NCBI GenBank assembly: GCA_964390805.1
Contig: CAYMKL010000099.1
Location: 1 to 25,412, forward strand
Source of the DNA: CAYMKL01 sp964390805
Lineage (GTDB): Bacteria > Chloroflexota > Anaerolineae > VGOG01
DNA: 25,412 bases
Direction: 5' to 3'
Shown here: in pieces, positions 1-9,100 of the stretch
How the letters are laid out: the number at the start of each line of letters is the position of its first letter
Position numbering within the stretch: position 1 is the stretch's first letter
Translations under genes and position numbers: made by a program
Notes under the pieces: model-generated
What the model was told of the DNA's origin: nothing
The model's input: only the letters and a program-made list of their open reading frames with translations
Databases searched by the model: none

Positions 1-24
1 TTTGTGCGACCCACCCTCCCCCAG

Positions 25-45
25 CCCCTCCCTGGCAGGGAGGGG
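25..45. repeat. GC-rich hairpin overlapping the Shine-Dalgarno of the first gene
   Basis: A 9-bp perfect inverted repeat (CCCCTCCCT / AGGGAGGGG) surrounds a 3-base GGC loop. Its right arm merges with the purine-rich AGGGAGGGGGGAAAGG that serves as ribosome binding site for the gene starting at 59, so folding would hide part of that site. The CCCTCCC...GGGAGGG type is a common dispersed repeat in GC-rich bacteria. Whether it regulates anything here is not known. Confidence 0.5.
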
Positions 46-58
46 GGAAAGGATTCTG

Positions 59-409
59 ATGAAGAGAGTAGCAACCGTAGCACTGATGGCCTTTGCTGTG
101 ACTCTGGCCGTGATCATCGGCAAGCGGATGTCCACCGATGCCATGGCGGTGGTGGTTGGGGTGGCGTGTGGGGTGCTGGCCTCGATACCTACCAGCCTGC
201 TGATCGTGGCGGTGAGCGGCAGGCGTGGGGAGCGAGAGGTGCGGCAGCGGAGGGCAGACTACCCTCCAGTGGTGATCGTCAACCCAGGGAGCAACCAGCC
301 TCGTTACATGCAGCCGCCTTTCCAGGCTCCGCAGTTTCAAGGGCAGGAGCGCCAGTTCAGGGTGATTGGCGATGAGGATGTGGTGTTGGACGGGGGGCAG
401 TATTTTTGA
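59..409 (+). CDS. Small hypothetical two-helix membrane protein
   Basis: This encodes 116 residues of unknown function. The start at 59 (MKRVATVALM) is preferred over an in-frame upstream start near position 2 because a strong purine-rich ribosome binding site (GGGAGGGGGGAAAGG) lies just before it. Upstream residues would come from low-complexity repeat DNA. The protein shows a hydrophobic segment at about residues 4-21, a short polar turn (GKRMSTDA), and a second hydrophobic segment at about 27-53. An Arg/Glu-rich stretch follows at 55-67 (SGRRGEREVRQRR). The tail is Pro/Gln-rich and ends DEDVVLDGGQYF. The basic stretch after helix 2 suggests a cytoplasmic tail. No catalytic motif is visible and I do not recognise the family. 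It is separated from the transporter by about 140 bases containing a strong hairpin, so co-transcription is uncertain. Confidence 0.7.
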   Translation: MKRVATVALMAFAVTLAVIIGKRMSTDAMAVVVGVACGVLASIPTSLLIVAVSGRRGEREVRQRRADYPPVVIVNPGSNQPRYMQPPFQAPQFQGQERQFRVIGDEDVVLDGGQYF

Positions 410-449
410 GAAGGAGCGTGTGACGAGGGTCCGTTGTCATGTTTCCGTG

Positions 450-485
450 ATATACAGCGCCGACGATTCCGTCGGCGCTGTATAT
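450..485. repeat. Perfect 16-bp inverted repeat with a 4-base loop
   Basis: The left arm ATATACAGCGCCGACG (450-465) pairs perfectly with 470-485 across the loop ATTC. It lies 41 bases after the stop of the small membrane protein and 66 bases before the transporter start. There is no T-run after either arm, so it is not a classical intrinsic terminator. It could stabilise the 3' end of the upstream transcript, be a dispersed palindromic repeat, or be an operator. Confidence 0.75.
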
Positions 486-515
486 ATTCCCTCGCGGGAT
501 TCATTACCGCGCACT

Positions 516-543
516 TTGCTGAATGGTTGATTTGTGGTATACT
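516..543 (+). promoter_or_regulatory. Candidate extended -10 promoter giving a near-leaderless transporter mRNA
   Basis: TATACT at 538-543 is preceded by TGG (535-537), forming an extended -10 element (TG-N-TATACT). A weak -35 (TTGCTG, 516-521) lies 16 bases upstream. Transcription would start around 550-551, which is the transporter ATG. No Shine-Dalgarno precedes that ATG, consistent with leaderless translation. This is inferred from sequence alone. Confidence 0.4.
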
Positions 544-550
544 TCTTGTC

Positions 551-2353
551 ATGATCCACCAAGTCGCTCTCACCCTGATCATTCTAGTTAGCGCCATTGC
601 CCTCTTCCTGTCCGAGCGCTGGTCAGCCGACGTGGTATCGCTGTTGGTGATGCTTGTCCTGACGCTGGTTGGTTTGCTGACACCGGCCGAGGCCTTTGCC
701 AGCTTTGCCAACCCCGTCGTGATCAGCATCAGTAGCATCTTTGTCGTCAGTGCCGCACTCTTTCAGACCGGTGTGGCCACAAAACTGGGACGTGGCATCG
801 TGCGGCTGGCAGGCGATAGCGAACCCCGCCTCATCGCCGCTTTGATGATCGGCGCGGCCCTTTTGTCGGGAGTGATGAACAACGTGGCGGTGACGGCGGT
901 GTTGATGCCAGCGGTGATCGGCATCGCCCTCAGCACCGGCCGTGCGCCCTCCCGGTTGTTGTTGCCCCTGTCCTTTGCGGCTGTAGTCGGCGGGACGCTG
1001 ACCCTGATTGGCACACCGCCGAACCTCATCGTCAGTCACGTGCTGACCGAGGGCGGCTTTCTGCCTTTTGGACTGCTGGACATTACCCCTATCGGCATCA
1101 TCGGTGTGCTGGTTGCCATTCTTAGTATGGTCACCATCGGCCGCAGGCTGCTCCCCGACCAGCTCCTGAAGGAGAGACTGCATCGTGCCCGACTGCCCAA
1201 CGAACTGCTCAACCTCTACTTGCTGCCAGAGCGCATTTTCACCCTCTACGTGCCCCCCGAATCCCCCCTCGTCGGCCAGACGCTGGCTGAAAGCAGCCTG
1301 GGACGAGACTACGGATTGACTGTGCTGGGCATCATACGTCAATCCCGTTGCCAGATGGCCCCGCTGCCTACGGAACAGATCTGCGCCGGCGACCGCCTGC
1401 TGACCCAAGGTGGACCGCATCGGCTTCAGCGTGCAGCGGCGGCCAAGGGCATCATCTGGGGCAGGACTACCGTGGATGAAGCAGAGCTGCTGGTCGGTGA
1501 CATTGGCGTGGCCGAGGTCACCTTGACCCCACGCTCGGCCCTGGCCGGACGGACCTTGTGCGAGCTCGACTTCCGCGAGCGGTTCGGGCTGACGGTGTTG
1601 GCCTTGTGGCGGGGCGGCGAGGCCATAGAGCGCTACATCAGTGACGAGCCATTGCGCCAGGGCGACGCCTTTTTAGTGCAGGGGTCCTGGCCCAAGATCC
1701 GCTTGTTGCGCGATCAGCCGGGCCTGCTGGTGCTCTCGGAGGACGAAGACATCCCCCGCCGCACCCGCAAGGCGCCGTGGGCGGTCGCCATCCTGGTGGG
1801 CATGGTGATTGCTGTGGTTACCAAATTGCTTCCTCTCCCAGTGGCGGCGATGGGGGCGGCCATTCTGACGGTCATCACCGGCTGTCTTCGAATTGAGGAG
1901 GCGCGGAACGCCGTCGAGTGGCGAGTGGTCTTTCTGATCGCCGGCATGTTGGCCCTCAGCGTGGCCATGGAAAAGACTGGCGCCGCGCAGTGGGTTGCGC
2001 TGACGGTCCTTTCGCCGGTGGCGGAACACGGGGCTCTGCCTGCGATGGCGGCGCTGTTTCTGATCACAACCATCTTGACCTTGGGCATCTCCAACCACGC
2101 CACCGCTGCCCTGATCGCGCCCATCGCCTTCAGAGTGGCTGTGGGCCACGGCTTCGATCCGCGTCCTCTGCTGCTGGCCGTAGCGGTAGGCACCTCGGCA
2201 GCCCTACTCACTCCTTTTGCCCATCCATCCACCTTGCTGGTCATGGGCCCTGGCGGCTATAGGTTCCGAGATTACGTGCGTGTGGGACTGCCGCTAAGCC
2301 TGGTGCTGTTCGTGACTACATTGGCGGGGCTAGTTATGATGTATGGGGGTTAG
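551..2353 (+). CDS. SLC13/DASS-type permease with two RCK_C (TrkA-C) domains
   Basis: This is a 600-residue inner-membrane transporter of the ion-transporter superfamily that includes SLC13 and ArsB/NhaD proteins. Such proteins usually move dicarboxylates, sulfate or similar anions with Na+ or H+. The N-terminal membrane half (residues 1-205) carries GVMNNVAVTAVLMP and GGTLTLIGTPPNLIVS, the hairpin signatures of the family. Two soluble RCK_C domains follow (about 228-300 and 318-405), each with the LAGRTLCELDFRERFGLTVL-type pattern. The second membrane half (about 410-600) contains LGISNHATAALIAPIAF, the matching second signature, and LTPFAHPSTLLVMGPGGY. Length is normal for the family. ATG 551 is chosen because it opens the first helix. 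The longer frame from 434 would translate the hairpin into an Arg-rich leader. The 3' end converges on the next gene with only 11 bases between stops. The substrate cannot be assigned. Confidence 0.9.
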   Translation: MIHQVALTLIILVSAIALFLSERWSADVVSLLVMLVLTLVGLLTPAEAFASFANPVVISISSIFVVSAALFQTGVATKLGRGIVRLAGDSEPRLIAALMIGAALLSGVMNNVAVTAVLMPAVIGIALSTGRAPSRLLLPLSFAAVVGGTLTLIGTPPNLIVSHVLTEGGFLPFGLLDITPIGIIGVLVAILSMVTIGRRLLPDQLLKERLHRARLPNELLNLYLLPERIFTLYVPPESPLVGQTLAESSLGRDYGLTVLGIIRQSRCQMAPLPTEQICAGDRLLTQGGPHRLQRAAAAKGIIWGRTTVDEAELLVGDIGVAEVTLTPRSALAGRTLCELDFRERFGLTVLALWRGGEAIERYISDEPLRQGDAFLVQGSWPKIRLLRDQPGLLVLSEDEDIPRRTRKAPWAVAILVGMVIAVVTKLLPLPVAAMGAAILTVITGCLRIEEARNAVEWRVVFLIAGMLALSVAMEKTGAAQWVALTVLSPVAEHGALPAMAALFLITTILTLGISNHATAALIAPIAFRVAVGHGFDPRPLLLAVAVGTSAALLTPFAHPSTLLVMGPGGYRFRDYVRVGLPLSLVLFVTTLAGLVMMYGG

Positions 2354-2364
2354 GATGTAGATTC

Positions 2365-3153
2365 CTAGGTCTTGGGCCTCCTGACCAGCGCAACAGTCAA
2401 GGCAGAGAGGAAAACAGCCGCCGCCAGCCCCAGCCACGGTGCCAGAAGCTCCAGCTTGTTCACCGGCACGATGGTCCCACCGACAGGTACTGGAGTGGGC
2501 CCGGGAGTAGGCGTGGGTGTGGTAGTTGGCGTGGCGGTTGGCGTTGCCGTGGCGGTCGGCGTTGGTGTATCTGTTGGCATCGCCGTAGGGGTGGCCGTTG
2601 CTGTAGGGGTTTGCGTTGGTGTGCTGGTCGGTGTGGGCGTCTCGGTGGCGGTAGGGGTCGCCGTGGGTGTATCGGTAGGAGTGGAGGTGGGCGTTGATGT
2701 GGTAACCACGTGCAGATCAACCTCCCACAAATCGCCGTGACTTGTCCAGGTGATGGTTGTTGATGGCGCTACAGGAGTGTTATTGAGGCTGATGGGCACT
2801 GGCGTCGCCGGCGCACCATTGATGGTGAAGTTGATGATGTCTCCTGGTTCTGCCCCCTCATCCTCACCGGTCGTGCCATCGTCGCGATAGTAGGGCATGA
2901 CTCCGTATGTGCCCTCAGCGACAACGGTGAACTCGCCGCATTGCACACCGTTCGGATCATAGGCGGCTACGTAGGCGCCCACGGGCACCGGCTGGCCGAG
3001 GAAGGTGGTGTTGAAGCTGTGGAAGTTCACCCACTCGCTGGTAGGTGTGACGCTACCGGCCTGCGTCGAAGCATGGAGCAGCATGAAGATCAGCACGAGT
3101 AGACTGGTGAGCCCAATCATCCGTGCTGCGGTGCTCAAGGGGCGCGTTGTCAT
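2365..3153 (-). CDS. Secreted one-module protein with Thr-Pro stalk and C-terminal membrane anchor
   Basis: This encodes 262 residues. An N-terminal signal segment (about 10-32, MIGLTSLLVLIFMLLHAST) is followed by the acidic-loop module (about 37-143: WVNFHSFNTTFLGQPVPVGA, YRDDGTTGEDEGAEPGD, FTINGAPA, WTSHGDLWEVDL). A Thr/Pro/Ala-rich stalk spans about 149-221. The end is GGTIVPVNKLELLAPWLGL, a hydrophobic helix, and ALVRRPKT. The last part resembles a tripartite sorting or anchor signal (conserved motif, helix, basic tail). The same ending occurs in the gene at 16036-16857. The ATG at 3153 directly abuts the TAG of the upstream gene (TAGATG), and AAGGAAAGG inside that gene's end serves as ribosome binding site, so translation is probably coupled. 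The likely location is the outside of the cell envelope. The ligand or role is unknown. Confidence 0.85.
   Translation of the reverse strand: MTTRPLSTAARMIGLTSLLVLIFMLLHASTQAGSVTPTSEWVNFHSFNTTFLGQPVPVGAYVAAYDPNGVQCGEFTVVAEGTYGVMPYYRDDGTTGEDEGAEPGDIINFTINGAPATPVPISLNNTPVAPSTTITWTSHGDLWEVDLHVVTTSTPTSTPTDTPTATPTATETPTPTSTPTQTPTATATPTAMPTDTPTPTATATPTATPTTTPTPTPGPTPVPVGGTIVPVNKLELLAPWLGLAAAVFLSALTVALVRRPKT
2490..2705 (-). repeat. Thr-Pro low-complexity stalk repeat
   Basis: This is a degenerate 6- to 12-base repeat (plus strand GGCGTTGGT / GGGGTCGCC types) encoding repeated T-P-T-A-T-P units inside the anchored one-module protein. Such segments are typical flexible and often glycosylated stalks between an exported domain and its anchor. 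Repeat number is likely to vary between strains. Confidence 0.8.
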
Positions 3154-6100
3154 CTACTTGTCGCCTTTCCTTACCAGGGGCAGGTACACCTGCCACAACC
3201 GCGTGACCGCCTCAGTCTCCAGATTGACTTCGATCAGGTCGCCGTGGGCCGTCCATACGGCCTCCCGGTTCACAGTCGCCGGCTGTCCGTTGATGGTGAA
3301 GGTCAAGACATCGCCAGGCGAGGCGCCCTCATCCTCGTCGGTGGTCGAATCGTCGCCGTAGCAGGCCAGCAGTCCGTACTGGCCGGGCTCGGTCACCATC
3401 CCAGCCCCGCAGGGCACCCTGTCCGTGTCGAAGACCTGGACCAGGGCGCCTACCGGCACCGGCTCCCCATCCACGCTGGCAGCAAGGCCGTAGAAGTTGC
3501 CCCAGGTGTTGGTGGGCTGTACCCCTGTCGCCTGCTCGGCCTGGCGCGCCAAATGGGCGCGGTGCTCGGCGTCGGGGTCGCCACCAGTCAAGCCGGTCGC
3601 CCCTGTATCCCCAGGTTGTGTCCGTGGATAGCGCAGCGTGGCCTCATGGGACATGCGGATCCAGTAGCCGCTTAGGGGGTCCAGCGTGGAGAGGGTGCTG
3701 AAGCCGGCTGGCAAGTGGGGGTAGTAGGACAGCGCCCCTTCCTTGAAGCCGAGCACGGCGGTGTACTCCTCGTCTACGCTCCGCAGCCCCTCGACGACGC
3801 CCATCTGGGTGCGAGAAAGGAAGCTCACCAGGTTCCAGTCGCTGTCCAGTGCCAACTCGCGGTTCTCAGGAAACGCCGTGCCCACCAGGCGTAGATTATG
3901 CAGGGCTGCAACTGCTCCCCTGCTCCCCTGCTCCCGCCCTCGCTTCACCTTGACCCAATACCCATGCTCTGCGTCTACTTCTTTCAGCGTGTTGACCTCC
4001 AGTGGTACGTCGGGATAGTAGGACTGGCCGCCTTGGTCGAAGCCCAGGATGACGACGTAGGCACCAGAGATGGGGCGCTGGACGACGCCGATGTTGGTGT
4101 TGTGGGGGTTGACCCAGCCTGAGATGAGGTTCCAGGATTCCACCAAGGAGATGTCCAGGATGTCCACCTGCTGCTGGTAGATGTTGTTGGCTTCATGGCA
4201 CTCGCCGACCGCGTCCACGGTGACGAGGACGTCGTGGGTGCCGGTAGTCTCGTCGGTCCAGCGGATGGTCACGTCCTCGAAAGCACCGGAGCGCAGGTTG
4301 CTGACGGTGGCTGTGCTGTCCAGAAGAGTCCCCCCGGCAGCGGGGTCGCCCAGGTAGAAGTCCACTCCCACGCCGGGGGCGACCGCTGCCGCGCCGGCGT
4401 TGCCCACCCGCACCGTGAGGTCCACCGAAGCCACAGGCTCACCTCTCAAGTACGAGAGGGCGAGGTCCGGGGCGGGCGCCCCGCTCACCTGGCACTGGGT
4501 GGCGGTGTGGTTGAGGTTATTGGTCTCATCCAGCTCCGCGATGACGTCCCCGCTATCGGCGAAGGCCCAGAGGGGGCTGCCCAAGAACTGAACCTGGCCG
4601 CCCACGAAGGCTTCCACAGTGACAGTGACTCCAGGAGCCAGCCCGCCGGTGTGGGTCACTTGGCCAAGCACGTTGTCCACGCCAGGTGAGTAGGTCTCGT
4701 CCCCGTCCACGTCCTCGAAGAAGGTAACGTCGAAGTCGTCGCCGGCAGCGGTGGTGCCCTGGTTCTTGACCTGAGCAGTGACCGTCCCTTGGATGGTCAG
4801 CGTATGGGGATCGGTGCTCGTGCCGCTGGCGTCCACCAGTGGCACGAGCAGGTCTGGTCCCTCGGGGCCGGTGATGTACTGGCGCCAGTGGATGTTGTTG
4901 GTCTCGTCGCACTCATCCACTGGGCCCTGACCCGTCCCGTTATCATTCGCTGCAACGTAGATGGTCTGCAGGCCGAGGGGTGGCGTGTTCCAGATGAAGG
5001 TGACCTCCTCGTACTCGCCAGGATCTAGATCCTGCGTCGTCTGCACGGTGCCCAGCAGTATCCCGCCGTCTGCCGGATCACCGCTGTAGAAAGCGACGGG
5101 CAGGCCGGCCTCCACCACGTCGGCACCGGCGCTGCCGATACGGGCAGTGATCTGGAGCACATCCGGCATGGCACTGTCGTCGAAAAGCAGACGTGAAGCC
5201 GTGATATCTGGCGGGCGGAACCTGGCGGGCGGAACGTTCACGCGGTAGTTATTGTAGAGTTCCCAGTTGTTGATCTCGAAGGAGGGTATCGTGCCGTCAT
5301 CGTTGACGTTAGTGACGTGGTAGGTATGCTGATTCCATATCTGGCGGGTAGGCATCCAGGTATCGTTGGCATCGCCGTAGACCTGGATGCCAGTGGGGCC
5401 TGGGAAAGCGGCTGGGTAGTTGGCATTGCCGACCACGATCTCGGCGCTACCGTCGGCGTCCACGTCGGCGACCACGGGATACTCGCTCAGGGTGGCATTC
5501 GGGCTCTGAGTCTGCCAGCGCACAGTGCCATCGGCGCCGTTGTAGATCCGCAGCATCAGCTCGTCGCTGTAGATCACTTCCGGGGAACCGTCCCCCTCCA
5601 AGTCAAACACCGTCGAACCAGTAAAGCCCGAGGTGCAGTCTTGCGTCGCACTCTTCCACTTGACTGCACCGTCGGCCTCGAAGACAAAGAACTGGCAGCC
5701 GCCGGCCACCGTGATCTCGCGATCGCCGTCGCCGTCCACGTCGGCGATGGCTGGCGGGCCACCATAGTTGTTACACAGTGCGGGGCAATCGTCCCGCTTG
5801 TCAAGTGTTTTCGGCCCCCACTTGACCGCACCATCGTGTTCCAGCAAGTAGACCTTGCCCCAGGTGACAAGAACCACTTCGGGGAAGAGATCGGCATCCA
5901 GGTTCCCCACGGCGTTGAAACCCTCCCGGACACCGGCGTTGTGCCAGTAGATGCTGCCGTCGGAGTGGTAAGCCGTGCGGCCGGCGATGACCTCGGGATT
6001 GCCCACTAGGTCCAGGTCCACCACGAGGGAGTTGCAGCCGAGGCCGACGATGCAGGTGGCGGTATGGGTGCCAATCCAACGTAGGGTCCCGTCGTTGTTC

Positions 6101-9100
6101 AAAACCTTACCTCCAACCACGATCTCTGGCACCCCGTCCCGATCCAGATCAGCGATGGTAGGGCCGCCCCATACCCCATAAGCCGGGCCCAGCCACTTGA
6201 AGGTGCCGTCGTGCTCCAGGGCAATCGTCTGCTGGTCGGTCGCGGACCAGCCCACGATCTCAGGCCGTCCGTCGAGGTCAATGTCGCCAGCAGCCAGATC
6301 CGAACCAAAGAGAACGTCGGTGTTTGTCCAGATCTCGCTGCCGCTCCGGCCATTGATGGCCCGGATGTAGCCGTAGCCAGTGCTACTGGTGGAGGTCTGG
6401 AAGACGACCTCGGGTACGCTATCGCCGGTCAGATCCACGACCAACGGCATCATCACCACCTGCTTGTTGATAGGCTCGATGTCGCTGCCCGTCCACTCCC
6501 ACTCCAGCACGGGGTTGAACGCCCCCACCGGCGGACCAAACTCGCAGCGGGCGGCACTATTGTAGACGTTGTTATCCTCATCAAGCTCTTCGATGACGTC
6601 TTGGCTATCAGCGAAGGCATAGATGAGATTGTCGCGGAAAAGCACCTGTCCATTCACGGCAACCGAGAGCCAGACGGACTGACCAATCGCCAGGCTACCG
6701 AAGTAGGTGCGCTGGCCCAGGACATCATCTATCCCGTCGGTGAAGGCGCCGTCACCATCTGTGTCCTCGAAGAGAGTAACTTGGAACGGAGCTGCCACGC
6801 CCCGGCTGCCTTGGTTTTGGATCTGGACCGAGACATCGCCAGTGATGGTCAGCGCTTGGGGATCGGTCCGCGTGCCACTCAGTTCCATTGTGGGCACCAC
6901 CAGATCCGGCTTGATGACACTCGTGTCCACCAGTTGGTGGTGGGTGTTGTTGGTCTCGTCGCACTCGCTGGTTGTCCCCTGGCCTGTTCCATCATCGTCA
7001 GCTACGACGTAGATGTCGCAGTCTCCTGGCGGGGGTGAGGGCCAGGTAAAGGTCACGTCCTCGTACCCACCTGGGTTGAGGATTCTGGTCGTCTGAACAG
7101 TGCCCAGCAGGATGCCACTGTTTAGAGGGTCGCCGTCGTAGAAGGCCATAGGCACCCCGGCGGCCACGTGGAGACCCCCGCCGTTGCCGATGCGGGCGGT
7201 GACCAGGAGCGAGCCAGGCTGGCTCTCGAAATCGAAGAGCTGTCGCGAGGCGGTGAGGTCGGGGGCGTATAGCACTTCGGGGGGGGCATTCAGGCGGTAG
7301 TTGTTGTAGACTTCCCAGTTGTTGGTTTCGATGGTGGGAATGGTGCCGTCGTCGTTGACGTTGGTGATGTGGTATGTATGCTGGTTCCAGATTCGCCGGG
7401 TGGGCACCCAGGTGTCATCGGCGTCGCCGTACACCTGGATGCCGGTGGGACCGGGAAACCACATATCGTTGCTGCCCATGATAATCTCAGCGTTGCCGTC
7501 GGCGTCTACATCCGCGATGACCGGCGTCTCGGTGAGGGTAGCGCTGGGGCTGGATGTTTCCCAGAGCACCGCCCCGTCGGTGCCACGGAAGATGTACAGT
7601 TTCAGTTCATCGCCATAGACGATTTCTGCTGAGCCATCGCCTTCGAAGTCAAACACCGACGATCCCGTAGTAGAGGAGCTCCAGTCCTGGGTGGGGCTGC
7701 TCCACTTCAGGGTGCCGGCTGTCTCAAATACGTTGTAGAAGTTACCGCCAGCCACGCCGATCTCGGGCTCACCATCACCGTCTACGTCGGCGACTGTAGG
7801 TGGGCCACCGGCTTCTCGATAAGGCCCGGTAGGTAGTTCAGCCGGCCCCCATTTCACGGTACCATCGTGTTCCAGGAGATAGACTACTCCGTAGGGTGAC
7901 CCCCATGTGCGCCTGGTAACGAGCACTACCTCGGGAAAGGGGTCGTCGTCGAAGTCGCCCACGGCGTTGTAGCCATCTGGAAAGCTATCATTGTACCAGT
8001 AGACACTCCCGTCAGAGTGATAGGCGGTATTGCCAGCCACAACCTCTGGGTCGCCCTCCAAATCGAGATCGGCGATCAGGGAAATGGGTGCGACTTGGCT
8101 GCCATTGTCTCCACGTCCACGACCACCGACCCAGCGTACGGTGCCGTCATTGTTCAAGACGGTAGCTCCGACTACGATCTCCGGCGTGCCCTCCTGATCC
8201 AGGTCTGCTATGGCGATAGCGGTCCCCCAGTAGCTGGCGAAGATGGTTTGGCTCTGCCACTTAAAGGTCCCATCATGCTCGAAGGCGAGGATCGTGTTGG
8301 GAGACTCATGCACGGCCAGGATCTCTGGCCGGCCATCCAGGTCGATATCTCCCACGGAGACGTGGCCCACTGCGGTCACATCATAGTCGGGATCGGTGAC
8401 GGTGAAGATCTCGCTGCCGTCGCGGCCGCTGATGGCCCTCAGATGACCGTTGGTATTGTAGTTTCGGTTAGTGGAAGTGGCGAACACAATGTCGGGAATC
8501 CCGTCCGCCGTCAGGTCAATGACGGCTGGGATCATCATCACCTGGTTGAATTCAGGCAAGATCGTGCTGCCGGTCCATTCCCACTCCAGCACGGGATTGA
8601 ACTGCCCCACCGGGGGGCGGTACTCGCAGCGGTTCCCGCTGTGATTGAGGTTGTTGGTCTCGTTTCGTTCTTCGACCACGTTCCCACTGTCCACAAAGGC
8701 GTAGATCAGGTTGTCGCGGAAGAGCACCTCGCCCGTGACCAAGGCCTGCACCTCGGCCTCGGCGCGGGAGGTCAGCCCGCCCGTGTGGGTGGCCTGGCCC
8801 AGGGTGTTGTCGGTGGCGGAATCGTAGGCACCGTCCCCATCCCGGTCCTCAAAGAAAGTGACCGTAAACGTGGCATCAGCCGCCAAGTCTGTGTTGCCCT
8901 GGTTCTTGATGGTGGCCTTGCCGGTGCCGCCAGCGATGAGCGTTTGCGGATCCGTCGTCACAGCGTTGAGGTTGACCACTGTCACCACCAGGTCCGGGCC
9001 GGTGGTGGCCGCCAGTTCCAGCCGGCTGTAGGTGCCATTGAACCAGCGGGCAGTTTGCCCGGCTTCGTAGTCAACCACCTCGAAGGTGATGATCTCGCCT

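Noticed and set aside
2..58. Coding extension of the first small protein upstream of 59
   Set aside because: The extra residues (CDPPSPSPSLAGRGER) are translated from a common GC-rich dispersed hairpin that contains the ribosome binding site.
434..550. Longer N-terminus for the transporter from the ATG at 434
   Set aside because: It would translate the perfect hairpin into an Arg-rich leader before the first membrane helix. The ATG at 551 begins the family's usual start.
2340..2370. Shared terminator between the converging transporter and one-module gene
   Set aside because: Only 11 bases separate the stops, and no stem of useful length with a T-run is visible.
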